From Kitasatospora phosalacinea (lineage in GTDB: Bacteria > Actinomycetota > Actinomycetes > Streptomycetales > Streptomycetaceae), in NCBI RefSeq assembly GCF_000717185.1, contig NZ_JNYE01000126.1, positions 1-19,240 on the forward strand: a stretch of 19,240 bases of DNA, read 5' to 3'. Below are positions 1-7,032 of this stretch, in pieces. Each line of letters begins with the position of its first letter. The stretch's first letter is position 1. The notes under the pieces were generated by a model. It did not search any database. It saw only the letters and a list, made by a program, of their open reading frames with translations, and had not been told where the DNA came from. The translations under genes and the position numbers were made by a program.

Positions 1-90
1 GGCGAACGGGGGGTAAAGGTGTGCCCAACGGTCGCCGGGCCGCCGGGCGGAGCCCCACCGCCGGGCCGGGCCGAGGAAGAGGTGCCGGAG

Positions 91-1284
91 ATGGACCGCT
101 GCGTCGTCCTGGTCGACGCGGGCTACCTGCTGGGCGCGGCCGCCAGTCTGCTCGCGGGGGAGCCGGGCCGTTCCCGGATCGCCGTCGACCACCCGGTGCT
201 GATCGGTGCGCTGCGCGAGCGGGCCGAGGAGGAGACCGGCCTGCCGCTGCTGCGGATCTACTGGTTCGACGCGGCCGTCGACCGCCGTCCCGCCCCCGAG
301 CACCGCAGGCTGCGGGTGCTGCCCCGGGTCACCGTCCGGCTGGGCGCGCTGACCAGGGCCGAGGGCCGCTGGGTGCAGAAGGGCGTGGACGCGGCGATGC
401 ACGCCGAACTCAGCGAGCTGGCCCGCAACCACGCCTGTGCCGACGTGGTGCTGGTCACCGGCGACGGGGACCTGCTGCCCGGCGTCGCCTCCGCGAAGGA
501 GCACGGCGTCGCCGTCCACCTGTGGGCGCTGGAGGCCGCGGACGGGGACTTCAACCAGTCCGAGGAGCTGGTCGGCGAGGCCGACGAGCGCCGGGTGCTG
601 GACCGGCAGTGGATCGAACGCTGGGCCCGCCCCAAGGAGACCGCCGAGCCCGTCCCCCGGGTGCTGCCCGTCGCCGTGCTGCCCGCCGCCGCGCCGCGAC
701 CCCGCCCCGTCCCGCTGGTGCCCGCGCCCGCGGCCGCCGTCGCGGCCGCCGCCGCCGTGCCCGCCCCCGCCCGCAGCGCCCCGCTGCGGGTCATCCCCAC
801 GCCCAAGGACCTCGCCGGGCGCGCCGCCACCGGCCCGCCCGCCGCCGCGGTGTCCGTCGGGCCGGTGCTGCGCTGGTCGTCCGACCGCGGCTGGGTCGAC
901 CGCGCCGACGGCGCCACCGCCGCCGACGCCCTGCCCACCCTGGACCGGCTCACCACCTCCGCCCAGCGCTGGGCCGACCGCGAGGAGGACATCACCAGCG
1001 TCGGCGGCGACCCGCAGGAGGTCGGCCAGGTCTTCGCCCGCCGCTGGCTCGACCGCCTCGCCGCCGCCGAGCGCCCCGAGCTGCTGTGGACCGACCACCC
1101 GCGCATCCCGCACCGCCTGGACGGCGAACTGCTGCGCTACGCCGCCCGGTTCGGCCTGCTCGCGCACAAGGAGGACCAGATCGACGAACAGGACAGGTAC
1201 GCGATCCGGGAGGGCTTCTGGAAGGAGCTCGCCGCCCGCGTCCCCGACGCCCGGCGCACCCCGGAGGCCCTCCGGGAGGACTGA
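91..1284 (+). CDS. NYN (PIN-like) domain protein, putative RNase
   Basis: Predicted 397-aa cytoplasmic protein. Residues 1-150 look like a NYN domain of the PIN-like nuclease fold. It opens with a hydrophobic strand ending in Asp9 (VLVDAGY), has Asp60 and the segment KGVDAAMHAEL (Asp100), then VLVTGDGDLLPG with Asp125 and Asp127 and a strand VHLWAL. These acidic residues are what a metal-dependent RNase of this fold needs. A Pro/Ala-rich linker (about 180-265) leads to a folded C-terminal region (about 270-385) with W/R/D-rich helices that I do not recognise. An in-frame GTG at 19 would add 24 Pro/Gly-rich residues. ATG 91 is preferred because GAGGAAGAGG (73-82) lies 8 nt upstream and the conserved domain starts at once. 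The family is widespread in streptomycetes; substrate and role are unknown. The gene is followed by a stem-loop and stands apart from the ABC genes. Confidence 0.85.
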   Translation: MDRCVVLVDAGYLLGAAASLLAGEPGRSRIAVDHPVLIGALRERAEEETGLPLLRIYWFDAAVDRRPAPEHRRLRVLPRVTVRLGALTRAEGRWVQKGVDAAMHAELSELARNHACADVVLVTGDGDLLPGVASAKEHGVAVHLWALEAADGDFNQSEELVGEADERRVLDRQWIERWARPKETAEPVPRVLPVAVLPAAAPRPRPVPLVPAPAAAVAAAAAVPAPARSAPLRVIPTPKDLAGRAATGPPAAAVSVGPVLRWSSDRGWVDRADGATAADALPTLDRLTTSAQRWADREEDITSVGGDPQEVGQVFARRWLDRLAAAERPELLWTDHPRIPHRLDGELLRYAARFGLLAHKEDQIDEQDRYAIREGFWKELAARVPDARRTPEALRED

Positions 1285-1289
1285 CGCCC

Positions 1290-1326
1290 GGGGCGCGGCC
1301 CGGACCCCGCGTGTCCGGAACGCCCC
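1290..1326 (+). terminator. Stem-loop terminator after the NYN gene
   Basis: Nested inverted repeats begin 5 nt after the TGA. The outer arms are GGGGCG (1290-1295) and CGCCCC (1321-1326). The inner arms are CCGGAC (1300-1305) and GTCCGG (1313-1318) around a 7-nt loop. Only TT follows, so it is a U-poor actinobacterial-type stem-loop. It sits just before the proposed ABC promoter and would insulate the two transcripts. Confidence 0.5.
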
Positions 1327-1336
1327 TTACGGCGCG

Positions 1337-1342
1337 TAGAGT
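1337..1342 (+). promoter_or_regulatory. -10 box (TAGAGT) for leaderless ABC transcript
   Basis: TAGAGT fits the streptomycete TANNNT -10 consensus. It ends 8 nt before the GTG start at 1351, so transcription would begin at or next to the start codon. No Shine-Dalgarno sequence precedes the GTG, which agrees with a leaderless mRNA. No convincing -35 is visible. Confidence 0.5.
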
Positions 1343-1350
1343 CTTCCGAC

Positions 1351-2316
1351 GTGAGCAAGGCACCTCAGGGCTGCTGCACGGTCAGCGGCCTGGTCAAGAC
1401 CTACCGGGCGGGCGGCACCGAGGTCAGGGCCAACGACGGCATCGACCTCGACGTCCGGCGCGGCGAGGTCTTCGGCCTGCTCGGCCCCAACGGCGCCGGG
1501 AAGTCCACCCTGGTGCGCCAGCTCACCGGCCTGCTCCGCCCCGACTCCGGCAGCATCGACCTGCTCGGCCACGACGTCGTCCGGCACCCCGAACGGGCCG
1601 CCCGGCTGCTCGGCTACCTCGGCCAGGAGTCCACCGCCCTCGACGAGCTCACCGTCGCCCTGGCCGCCGAGACCACCGGCCGCCTGCGCGGCCTCACCCG
1701 GGCCGCCGCCCGCGCCGAGACCGCCGACGTGATCGCCGAGCTCGGCCTCGGAGCGCTCGCCCACCGCCCGCTCGCCAAGCTCTCCGGCGGCCAGCGCCGC
1801 CTCGCCTGCTTCGCCGCCGTCCTGATCGGCGAGCGCCCGCTGCTCGTCCTGGACGAACCCACCACCGGCATGGACCCCGTCGCCCGCCGCGCCGTCTGGA
1901 GCGCCGTCGACCGCCGCCGCGCCGAACGCGGCACCACCGTGCTGCTGGTCACCCACAACGTCATCGAGGCCGAGACCGTCCTCGACCGGGTCGCCGTGAT
2001 CGACGCGGGCAGGGTCATCGCCTGCGACACGCCCGGCGGCCTCAAGGCGCTCGTCGACGGCCACGTCCGGCTCGACCTGGTCTGGCGCACCGACGCACCG
2101 CTCACCGTCCCCGCCGTCGCCGCGCTCGCCGAACGCGCCGAGCGCACCGGCCGCCGCTGGACCCTGCGCACCACCCCCGACGAGGCCCGCGAACTGGTCG
2201 CCGCCGTCACCACCGGCCCCGCCTTCGCCGCCCTCGACGACTTCACCCTCGCCACCCCCACCCTGGAGGACGCCTACCTCCGGCTCGGCGGCCGGACCGG
2301 AGGACTCGCCCGATGA
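1351..2316 (+). CDS. ABC transporter ATP-binding protein (ABC-2 exporter type)
   Basis: 321-aa nucleotide-binding subunit of an ABC exporter, acting at the inner face of the membrane with the permease encoded next to it. All ATPase motifs are present: Walker A GPNGAGKST (45-53), Q-loop Gln92, signature LSGGQ (144-148), Walker B LLVLDEP (164-170), D-loop around GMD (173-175) and switch His202. The extra C-terminal region (about 235-321) resembles the tail of drug- or lipid-exporter ATPases of the DrrA/CcmA type. The GTG start has no SD but a -10 box 8 nt upstream. The stop codon overlaps the permease ATG (ATGA), so the two are translationally coupled. The substrate cannot be told from sequence; multidrug, antibiotic or lipid export are the usual possibilities. 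Confidence 0.9.
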   Translation: MSKAPQGCCTVSGLVKTYRAGGTEVRANDGIDLDVRRGEVFGLLGPNGAGKSTLVRQLTGLLRPDSGSIDLLGHDVVRHPERAARLLGYLGQESTALDELTVALAAETTGRLRGLTRAAARAETADVIAELGLGALAHRPLAKLSGGQRRLACFAAVLIGERPLLVLDEPTTGMDPVARRAVWSAVDRRRAERGTTVLLVTHNVIEAETVLDRVAVIDAGRVIACDTPGGLKALVDGHVRLDLVWRTDAPLTVPAVAALAERAERTGRRWTLRTTPDEARELVAAVTTGPAFAALDDFTLATPTLEDAYLRLGGRTGGLAR

Positions 2317-3107
2317 CGCTGCTCGACACCCCCGCCGTCAGCACCGCCCCCGCCCCGCTCGCCCCCGCCGCCCGGCTGCTGCCCGCCCTGGCCGCCGTCT
2401 ACCGCGCCCAGCTGGCCCGGGCCAAGGTCTCCCGGATCCCGCTGCTGTTCGTCGCGACCTTCCAGTCCGTCGGCATCCTGGTCATGATGCGGGGGGTCGT
2501 CGACCCCGGCGACAACCCCTCCGCGCACGCGGTGGTCGCGGGCTCCGCCGTCCTGGTCGTCGCCTTCGTCGCGCTCAACCTGCTCGCCCAGTACTTCGGG
2601 AAGCTCCGCGCCACCGGCGGCCTCGACCACTACGCGACCCTGCCCGTGCCGCCCGCCTCCGTGGTCCTCGGCACCGCCGCCGCGTACGCCTCCTTCACCG
2701 TCCCCGGGGTCTTCGTGACCGCCGGGATCGGCAGCTGGATGTTCGAACTGCCGGTCGCCCGGACGTGGATCCTGCTCGCCGTCATCCCGCTCTCCGGCGC
2801 CGCCCTCGCCGGGCTCGGCGCCGCGCTCGGGCTGCTCGCCCCCCGCCAGGAGCTCGCCACCCTCGCCGGGCAGCTCGGCATGTCCGCGGCCCTGCTGCTC
2901 GGCGTCCTGCCCGCCTCCCGGCTCCCCGAGCCGGTGCAGTGGCTGCGCGACCTGCTCCCCTCCAGCTACGGCGTCGACGCCTTCGCCCTCACCTTCGCCC
3001 CGCACCCCGACTGGGGCCGCGTCCTCCTCGACCTCGGCGTCTGCGGCGCGGTCGGCCTGGTCTCGCTCACCCTCGCCACCTGGGCGTACCGGCGCGCTGC
3101 GCGCTGA
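2313..3107 (+). CDS. ABC-2 type transporter permease
   Basis: 264-aa integral membrane subunit that pairs with the ATPase just upstream. After a Pro/Ala-rich cytoplasmic N-terminus (1-35) I count about six hydrophobic segments, near residues 42-60, 72-92, 112-140, 150-172, 185-202 and 238-258. This is the ABC-2 permease topology. The segment PRQELATLAGQLGM before helix 5 and LPSSYGVDAF between helices 5 and 6 are typical of this family. The start is ATG 2313, overlapping the ATPase TGA by 4 nt, with GGAGGA at 2299-2304 inside the ATPase gene. A much longer open frame extends upstream in the same frame but only as a GC-rich overlap of other genes. Substrate unknown. Confidence 0.88.
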   Translation: MTLLDTPAVSTAPAPLAPAARLLPALAAVYRAQLARAKVSRIPLLFVATFQSVGILVMMRGVVDPGDNPSAHAVVAGSAVLVVAFVALNLLAQYFGKLRATGGLDHYATLPVPPASVVLGTAAAYASFTVPGVFVTAGIGSWMFELPVARTWILLAVIPLSGAALAGLGAALGLLAPRQELATLAGQLGMSAALLLGVLPASRLPEPVQWLRDLLPSSYGVDAFALTFAPHPDWGRVLLDLGVCGAVGLVSLTLATWAYRRAAR

Positions 3108-3117
3108 GAGGCTCCGC

Positions 3118-3242
3118 ACGGGGTCGTTCCGGGGCGGAGAGCGACAGCTTTCGGGTGGGTCGTGCTGGTTCGTCGGGGCGGTGGCCCGGTGCTGTACGGG
3201 GTCGTTCCGAGGTGGAGACCGACAGCTTTCGGGTGGGTCGTG
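3118..3242 (+). repeat. Two 47-bp direct repeats with operator-like dyad, upstream of a membrane-protein gene
   Basis: Copy 1 is 3118-3164 and copy 2 is 3196-3242, a 78-bp offset. They differ at 3 of 47 positions. Each contains the imperfect palindrome CGACAGCTTTCG (3142-3153 and 3220-3231; 10 of 12 positions symmetric). The second copy ends 14 bp before the GTG of the four-helix membrane protein, so the repeats fill its promoter region. They could be paired operator sites or a dispersed intergenic repeat that was duplicated. No protein function is suggested by the frames crossing the repeats. Confidence 0.85.
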
Positions 3243-3243
3243 A

Positions 3244-3249
3244 AACGAT
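3244..3249 (+). promoter_or_regulatory. Possible -10 box (AACGAT) for the four-helix membrane protein
   Basis: AACGAT matches TANNNT at two of its three fixed positions (A2 and T6) and ends 6 nt before the GTG at 3256. No SD is seen, so a leaderless transcript is possible. The CCGACA within repeat copy 2 (3219-3224) could be a weak -35, with a long 19-bp spacing. This is tentative. Confidence 0.25.
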
Positions 3250-3255
3250 GGGGTC

Positions 3256-3915
3256 GTGACCGTACCGAACACACCTGCGGGCAGCACGCCCGGGCCGGAC
3301 CCCTACGCCCCGGTCTTCCCGCCGCAGCCGTCCGCCCGTGCGGAGCGGCCGCCGCTCGGCCCCGAACTGCGGATCGGAGCGGTCATCACCGTCGCCGGGG
3401 CGGTCCTCGGCCTCGGCCTCGGGCTGCTCTGGCTCTGGCTGGCGCCCCGGGTCGGCTACGCCGTCCAGGACAACCACATCCTGTACCGCGACCCGGAGGG
3501 CGAGGAGCTGATCGGTGCGGCCGGCGTCTTCTCCCTGCTCGGCCTCGGCCTCGGCCTGCTGACCTCGCTGGGCGCCTTCCTGTGGACCCGGGCCCGCGGC
3601 GGCGGCATCTCCGTCGCGGTCGGCCTCGCCGCGGGCGGCCTGCTCGGCTCCGTCATCGCCTGGCAGCTCGGCACCCACCTCGGCGCCACCACCGACCTGC
3701 GCGCCCACGCGCTCTCCGTCGGCAACGGCGGCACCTTCGACGGGCCGCTGGAGCTCACCGCGAAGGGGGCGCTGATGGTCTGGCCGATGACGGCGATGAT
3801 CGTGCTGCTGTTCCTCTCCGCGACCTTCGGCAAGCGGGAGCCGGACCAGCCGCCGTACTGGGCCACCCCGGGGCCCGCGGCGCCGCAGCAGGGCCCTTCG
3901 CTCGACAAGGCGTGA
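3256..3915 (+). CDS. Four-helix integral membrane protein, DUF2567-like
   Basis: 219-aa protein. It has a Pro-rich cytoplasmic N-terminus (1-35) and four hydrophobic segments near 40-63, 86-109, 116-137 and 171-191, then a Pro/Gln-rich tail. Between helices 1 and 2 is a short polar loop with YAVQDNHILYRDPEGEE. Between helices 3 and 4 is a loop of about 30 residues beginning GTHLGATTDLRAHAL. This layout resembles the actinobacterial DUF2567 group, whose function is unknown. Some homologues are labelled transporter permeases, but no transport motif is visible. The gene stands alone, has a GTG start without an SD, and its promoter region is occupied by two near-identical 47-bp repeats. It converges on the ybaK-like gene. 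Confidence 0.75.
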   Translation: MTVPNTPAGSTPGPDPYAPVFPPQPSARAERPPLGPELRIGAVITVAGAVLGLGLGLLWLWLAPRVGYAVQDNHILYRDPEGEELIGAAGVFSLLGLGLGLLTSLGAFLWTRARGGGISVAVGLAAGGLLGSVIAWQLGTHLGATTDLRAHALSVGNGGTFDGPLELTAKGALMVWPMTAMIVLLFLSATFGKREPDQPPYWATPGPAAPQQGPSLDKA

Positions 3916-3927
3916 ACGGCTGACAGG

Positions 3928-3963
3928 TCCCCGCGCCCCCTGCGGTGCGCTTCCCTGCGGGGA
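3928..3963. terminator. Stem-loop between convergent genes
   Basis: TCCCCGC (3928-3934) pairs perfectly with GCGGGGA (3957-3963) around a 22-nt loop. It lies in the 79-bp gap between the convergent four-helix membrane protein and ybaK-like genes, so it could terminate both. The same gap holds a direct repeat of GCGGTGCGCTTCC at 3942-3954 and 3970-3982, with a degenerate third copy at 3985-3996. Confidence 0.4.
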
Positions 3964-3994
3964 TTCCCGGCGGTGCGCTTCCGGGCGGTGCTTC

Positions 3995-4486
3995 TCAGGG
4001 CTTGGCGATGGGGGCGGTGAGGGCCGCGGTGAGGCGGACGAGGTCGGCGGGGGCGAGTTCGACCTCGGTGCCGCGCTTGCCCGCGGAGACGAAGACGGTG
4101 GGGTGGGCGAGGGCGCCGGAGTCGACGACGGTGCGGAGCTTCTTGCGCTGGCCGAGCGGGGAGATGCCGCCGACCACGTAGCCGGTGGAGCGTTCGGCGG
4201 CGGCGGGGTCGGCCATGGCGGCGCGCTTGGTGCCGAGGGCGGCGGCGAGGGCCTTGAGGTCGAGCTGGCCGGAGACCGGGACGACCGCGACGGCGAGGGC
4301 GCCGTCGGTCTCGGCGAGCAGGGTCTTGAAGACGCGGTCGGCGGAGACGCCCATCGCCTCGGCGGCCTCGGCGCCGTAGGAGGCGGCGGCCGGGTCGTGG
4401 GCGTACTCGTGGACGGTGAACGGGACGCCCGCGGTGTCGAGGGCGACGGTGGCGGGGGTGCCGCCGGTGGTCTTCTTCTTGGCCAA
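3995..4486 (-). CDS. ybaK: YbaK/EbsC-family Cys-tRNA(Pro)/aminoacyl-tRNA deacylase
   Basis: 163-aa cytoplasmic editing protein that hydrolyses mischarged aminoacyl-tRNA, classically Cys-tRNA(Pro), in trans to prolyl-tRNA synthetase. The full YbaK domain is present: the VFKTLL strand with the key Lys54, the glycine-rich GYVVGGISPLGQ segment (102-113) and VFVSAGKRGTEVEL (131-144) near the C-terminus. Length is normal for the family. The start is TTG 4486, chosen because GAGGA lies 6 nt upstream and the codons read M-A-K-K-K. That SD overlaps the TGA stop of the LON-domain gene, leaving 9 bp between the genes, so the two are probably translationally coupled. An EbsC or ProX-like specificity cannot be excluded. 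Confidence 0.88.
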   Translation of the reverse strand: MAKKKTTGGTPATVALDTAGVPFTVHEYAHDPAAASYGAEAAEAMGVSADRVFKTLLAETDGALAVAVVPVSGQLDLKALAAALGTKRAAMADPAAAERSTGYVVGGISPLGQRKKLRTVVDSGALAHPTVFVSAGKRGTEVELAPADLVRLTAALTAPIAKP

Positions 4487-4495
4487 GGGGGGTCC

Positions 4496-5224
4496 TCAGT
4501 TGGGGCTGAACGCCTGGCGGGTGAGGTCGACGGCGGGCAGGGAGGGGAGTTTGGCGAGGACCGCGCTCTCGTGGCGGAGCAGGGCGAGTTCGCGGGTGAG
4601 GCGCTGGGCGTTGTCGGGGCAGGCGAGGAGCTCCTGCTTGACCTTGGTGGGCAGCGAGGTCGCGGCGGCGACCAGGTAGGAGAGGACCTGCGGGTCGTCG
4701 GGGAGCTCGGGTTCGCCGCTGAGGGTGGCCTCGCGGGCCCCGGCGAGGCGCTTCTGGTAGGTGCGGAAGGCGCGTTCGACGCCCGCGGCGAGCGCGCCGG
4801 AGCCCTCGCCGGGCTCCTCGGGCAGCACGGAGACCTCGCCGACCAGGTAGGGGCCGGTGGCGTCGAGGGCGCGCAGCCGGAACCGGGTGGTGCCGGTGAC
4901 GAGGAGTTCGTAGCGGCCCTCGGGCTGCTCCCGGACGGAGGCGACGTCGGCGACGCAGCCGACCGGGTAGAGCGCCTCCAGCGGGTCGCCGCCGGGGGCG
5001 CCGATGCCGTCCAACGGGCCTGCGGGAGCGTCGAGTTCGCGGACGGGCGCGGTCTCCCGGCCGTCCTTGACGGCGACCACGCCGAAGCGGCGCGGCGCGT
5101 CCTCGGGCTGTTCGAGCAGGTCGGCGACCAAGTGGCGGTAGCGCTCCTCGAAGACGTGCAGGGGCATCACCAGGCCCGGGTACAGGACCGTGTTCAGCGG
5201 GAAGAGCGGGAGCCGATCAGTCAC
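4496..5224 (-). CDS. LON substrate-binding domain protein (stand-alone)
   Basis: 242-aa protein consisting of the N-terminal domain of Lon protease without the AAA+ ATPase or protease domains. The hallmark opening is LPLFPLNTVLYPG (5-17), followed by MPLHVFEERYR (20-30), then GCVADV and RYELLVTGTTRFRL in the middle. The C-terminal helical part (about 165-242) carries YLVAAATSLPTKVKQELL, where Lon family members have their helical bundle. Such stand-alone proteins are common in actinobacteria; a substrate-adaptor or peptide-binding role is assumed, not shown. The start is GTG 5224, with a TACGCT -10 box 7 nt upstream and no SD. The downstream ybaK-like gene follows after 9 bp. Confidence 0.88.
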   Translation of the reverse strand: MTDRLPLFPLNTVLYPGLVMPLHVFEERYRHLVADLLEQPEDAPRRFGVVAVKDGRETAPVRELDAPAGPLDGIGAPGGDPLEALYPVGCVADVASVREQPEGRYELLVTGTTRFRLRALDATGPYLVGEVSVLPEEPGEGSGALAAGVERAFRTYQKRLAGAREATLSGEPELPDDPQVLSYLVAAATSLPTKVKQELLACPDNAQRLTRELALLRHESAVLAKLPSLPAVDLTRQAFSPN

Positions 5225-5275
5225 GGCGGACAGCGTAGTTGGCGGCGGGCCGCCGCCGCGCCGCAGTTGTCCGCC
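5225..5275. terminator. Large inverted repeat after the beta-helix gene
   Basis: GGCGGACA (5225-5232) and TGTCCGCC (5268-5275) are a perfect 8-bp inverted pair. Between them lies a second GC stem made of GGCGGC and GCCGCC runs (5241-5257). On the minus strand it begins 10 nt after the beta-helix gene stop, as a terminator would. Its far arm overlaps the LON-gene -10 region. Confidence 0.45.
5232..5237 (-). promoter_or_regulatory. -10 box (TACGCT) for leaderless LON-domain gene
   Basis: On the minus strand TACGCT fits TANNNT and ends 7 nt before the GTG at 5224, with no SD between. This spacing predicts initiation at or beside the start codon. It would drive the LON-domain and ybaK-like genes independently of the upstream beta-helix gene. 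Confidence 0.5.
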
Positions 5276-5285
5276 GCCGGGGGTG

Positions 5286-6938
5286 TCAGCCGCGCTGGAG
5301 CAGCCTGGTGACGCCCGCGACGGCGGTGGTGGCGAGCACCCAGCCGGTCAGCACCAGGGCCGTGGCGATCCACTGGCCGGCGGGGTCCGGGTCCCAGCCG
5401 TTCTGGCCGAGGTCGATCAGCGGGAGGACCTTGCCGGCCGCGTACAGGGCGGGGTTCCACCGCACGTGCTCGTCGGCCTTGACGGGGGCGGGCTCGTGGG
5501 CGGCGAAGTACGCGGTGCCGAGCACCCAGGCGAGGACCAGCCAGGCGGCGGCCCGGCCGGGCCGGTAGCCGTAGCCGACGGCGGCGTCCTGGAGGTGGCC
5601 CCAGAGCCGGCCGGGCAGCGGCAGGGTGCGGCGGCGGCGGCGCTGCTTGGCGTACAGGACGGTGCGGGCGTCCTCGTCGGCGCCGTCGCGGCGCAGGGCG
5701 GCGGCGAGCTGCTCGTACGCCTCGGGGCGGAACTCCCGGCCGGAGTCGACCCAGGCGATCCGGCGCTCCAGCGGGAAGGGCTCGGTGGGGCGGAGCGACT
5801 CGTAGCTGAAGCCGGTGAGTGAGACGTGGTGGGCGGTGGGCCAGGCGGAGGGGGCGTCGACCAGGTTGCCGATCCGGGCGCGGTTGAGGCTGACCGGGCC
5901 GGTGGGCGGGGTGTCGCAGGTGAAGCGGAGTTCGGGGCTCTGGATCCGGCTGAGCGTGAGCTCCTCGCCCTCGCCGAGGTGGAACTCGGCGTTGGTGATC
6001 AGGACGGCGTTGTCGAAGCGCCCGTCGGAGAGCCGGATCCTCCCCCAGGAGCGGAACGGGGTGTGGGTGGTGTCCCGGTAGGGGGCGGCGGCCGTGGACC
6101 CGCCGTAGCCGGAGCCGTAGACGGTGCGCGAGCCCGTCCAGTTGGCGTCCTCGGAGCCGGACAGGTACAGGGTGTGGCCGACGGTGACCCGGGCCGCGTT
6201 GATCGCGTTCGGGTTGTCCGGGCCCGCGGCCCGCAGCGAGCCGCCGCGCAGCGAGAGCCGCCCGCCGATCCGGGCCGAGCGCAGGCTGAGCTCGCCGAGC
6301 AGGTCGAGGCGTTCGGCCTCGCAGTCCTGGTTGATCGCGATCCCGTCGGCGGAGACCGCCCGCCCGTACGCGTCCGGGCCGACGGCGGTCTGGTTGAGCA
6401 GCAGGTCGGTGCCGATCCGGGCGTCGGTGAGCCGGACGCCGCCGGGTATGCCGCAGCGGGCGAGGTGCACGTCGCCCTCGCTGGCCAGCCGGGAGGCCTC
6501 CAGCCGGGGGAGGGCGCAGGAGACGATCCGCAGGGTGCCCGCGGTGGCCTCGGAGAGCAGCAGCTTGCGTTCGAAGCGGCAGAGCTGGAACTCGACGTAG
6601 CAGCCGATCCGGCCGCCCGCGAGGGTGAACTCGCCGGTGATCCGGGCGCCGGTGAGCTTGAGCGCGCTGACCTTGCCGGGGGCGGCCTCCGGGCCGTGCA
6701 GCAGCAGCCGGGCGATCACCTCGGCGCGGACGGTGCGCTCCGGGCCCCAGGCGTCCGCGCCGAACGGGTCGTCCGGGCCGTGGTGCTCGTCCGCCGGGCG
6801 GACGGCCTGCCCGGCGGGGGCGGGGAGCAGCAGCTCGACGGGGCCGCTCCCGGCCCGCAGGTCGTACACCTCGCCGTGCCGGAAGGCCTCCCACAGGCCG
6901 CGCTCGGTGTCGGTCCAGTCGTCCGGTGCCTGCTCCAC
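5286..6938 (-). CDS. Beta-helix (pentapeptide-like repeat) protein with C-terminal membrane anchor
   Basis: 550-aa protein. After an acidic N-terminal domain (1-85, [12 protein letters not shown]...), residues about 88-380 carry degenerate repeats of the A-R-I-G/L-x-L type, such as [41 protein letters not shown] and [10 protein letters not shown]. These predict a right-handed beta-helix. A helical segment with [20 protein letters not shown] and a basic AKQRRRRR patch (430-437) precedes two transmembrane helices (about 463-480 and 522-544). The tail resembles that of membrane-bound pentapeptide-repeat proteins. Homologues are sometimes labelled oxidoreductase, but no redox motif is present. 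The start is GTG 6938 with GGGGGG a few nt upstream; no other start codon lies close to the domain. It is divergent from hisD across 94 bp. Role unknown. Confidence 0.8.
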   Translation of the reverse strand: MEQAPDDWTDTERGLWEAFRHGEVYDLRAGSGPVELLLPAPAGQAVRPADEHHGPDDPFGADAWGPERTVRAEVIARLLLHGPEAAPGKVSALKLTGARITGEFTLAGGRIGCYVEFQLCRFERKLLLSEATAGTLRIVSCALPRLEASRLASEGDVHLARCGIPGGVRLTDARIGTDLLLNQTAVGPDAYGRAVSADGIAINQDCEAERLDLLGELSLRSARIGGRLSLRGGSLRAAGPDNPNAINAARVTVGHTLYLSGSEDANWTGSRTVYGSGYGGSTAAAPYRDTTHTPFRSWGRIRLSDGRFDNAVLITNAEFHLGEGEELTLSRIQSPELRFTCDTPPTGPVSLNRARIGNLVDAPSAWPTAHHVSLTGFSYESLRPTEPFPLERRIAWVDSGREFRPEAYEQLAAALRRDGADEDARTVLYAKQRRRRRTLPLPGRLWGHLQDAAVGYGYRPGRAAAWLVLAWVLGTAYFAAHEPAPVKADEHVRWNPALYAAGKVLPLIDLGQNGWDPDPAGQWIATALVLTGWVLATTAVAGVTRLLQRG

Positions 6939-7019
6939 CGCGCCCCCCGATGATCTTGGTTTCGTCTCACCCTTCGTATCACGGACTGAAATGCCGGGCT
7001 GTCGGTTTTCGCCACTCCT

Positions 7020-7025
7020 TACACT
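7020..7025 (+). promoter_or_regulatory. -10 box (TACACT) of the his operon, leaderless hisD
   Basis: TACACT fits TANNNT and ends 7 nt before the hisD GTG (7033), with no SD in the gap. The 94-bp divergent region upstream is clearly less GC-rich than the coding DNA. No good -35 is found 16-18 bp upstream, as is often the case in streptomycete promoters. No his leader peptide with a run of His codons and no T-box are visible in these 94 bp. Confidence 0.55.
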
Positions 7026-7032
7026 TGGGCCT

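Noticed and set aside
19..90. Alternative GTG start for the NYN protein
   Set aside because: Adds 24 Pro/Gly/Glu residues without conservation pattern or SD; ATG 91 has a good SD and begins directly with the domain.
21..2312. Very long plus-strand open frame upstream of, and in frame with, the ABC permease
   Set aside because: It runs through the NYN and ATPase genes in another frame, is almost entirely Arg/Pro/Ala/Gly, and has no domain. Only the part from ATG 2313 is a real protein.
4103..5311. 402-codon plus-strand frame opposite the ybaK-like and LON genes
   Set aside because: Gly/Glu/Ala/Val-rich shadow of the two minus-strand genes, which carry clear family motifs.
6939..7032. T-box, his attenuator or riboswitch before hisD
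   Set aside because: Only 94 bp separate the divergent genes, a -10 box sits 7 nt before the GTG, and no run of His codons or specific stem arrangement is visible.
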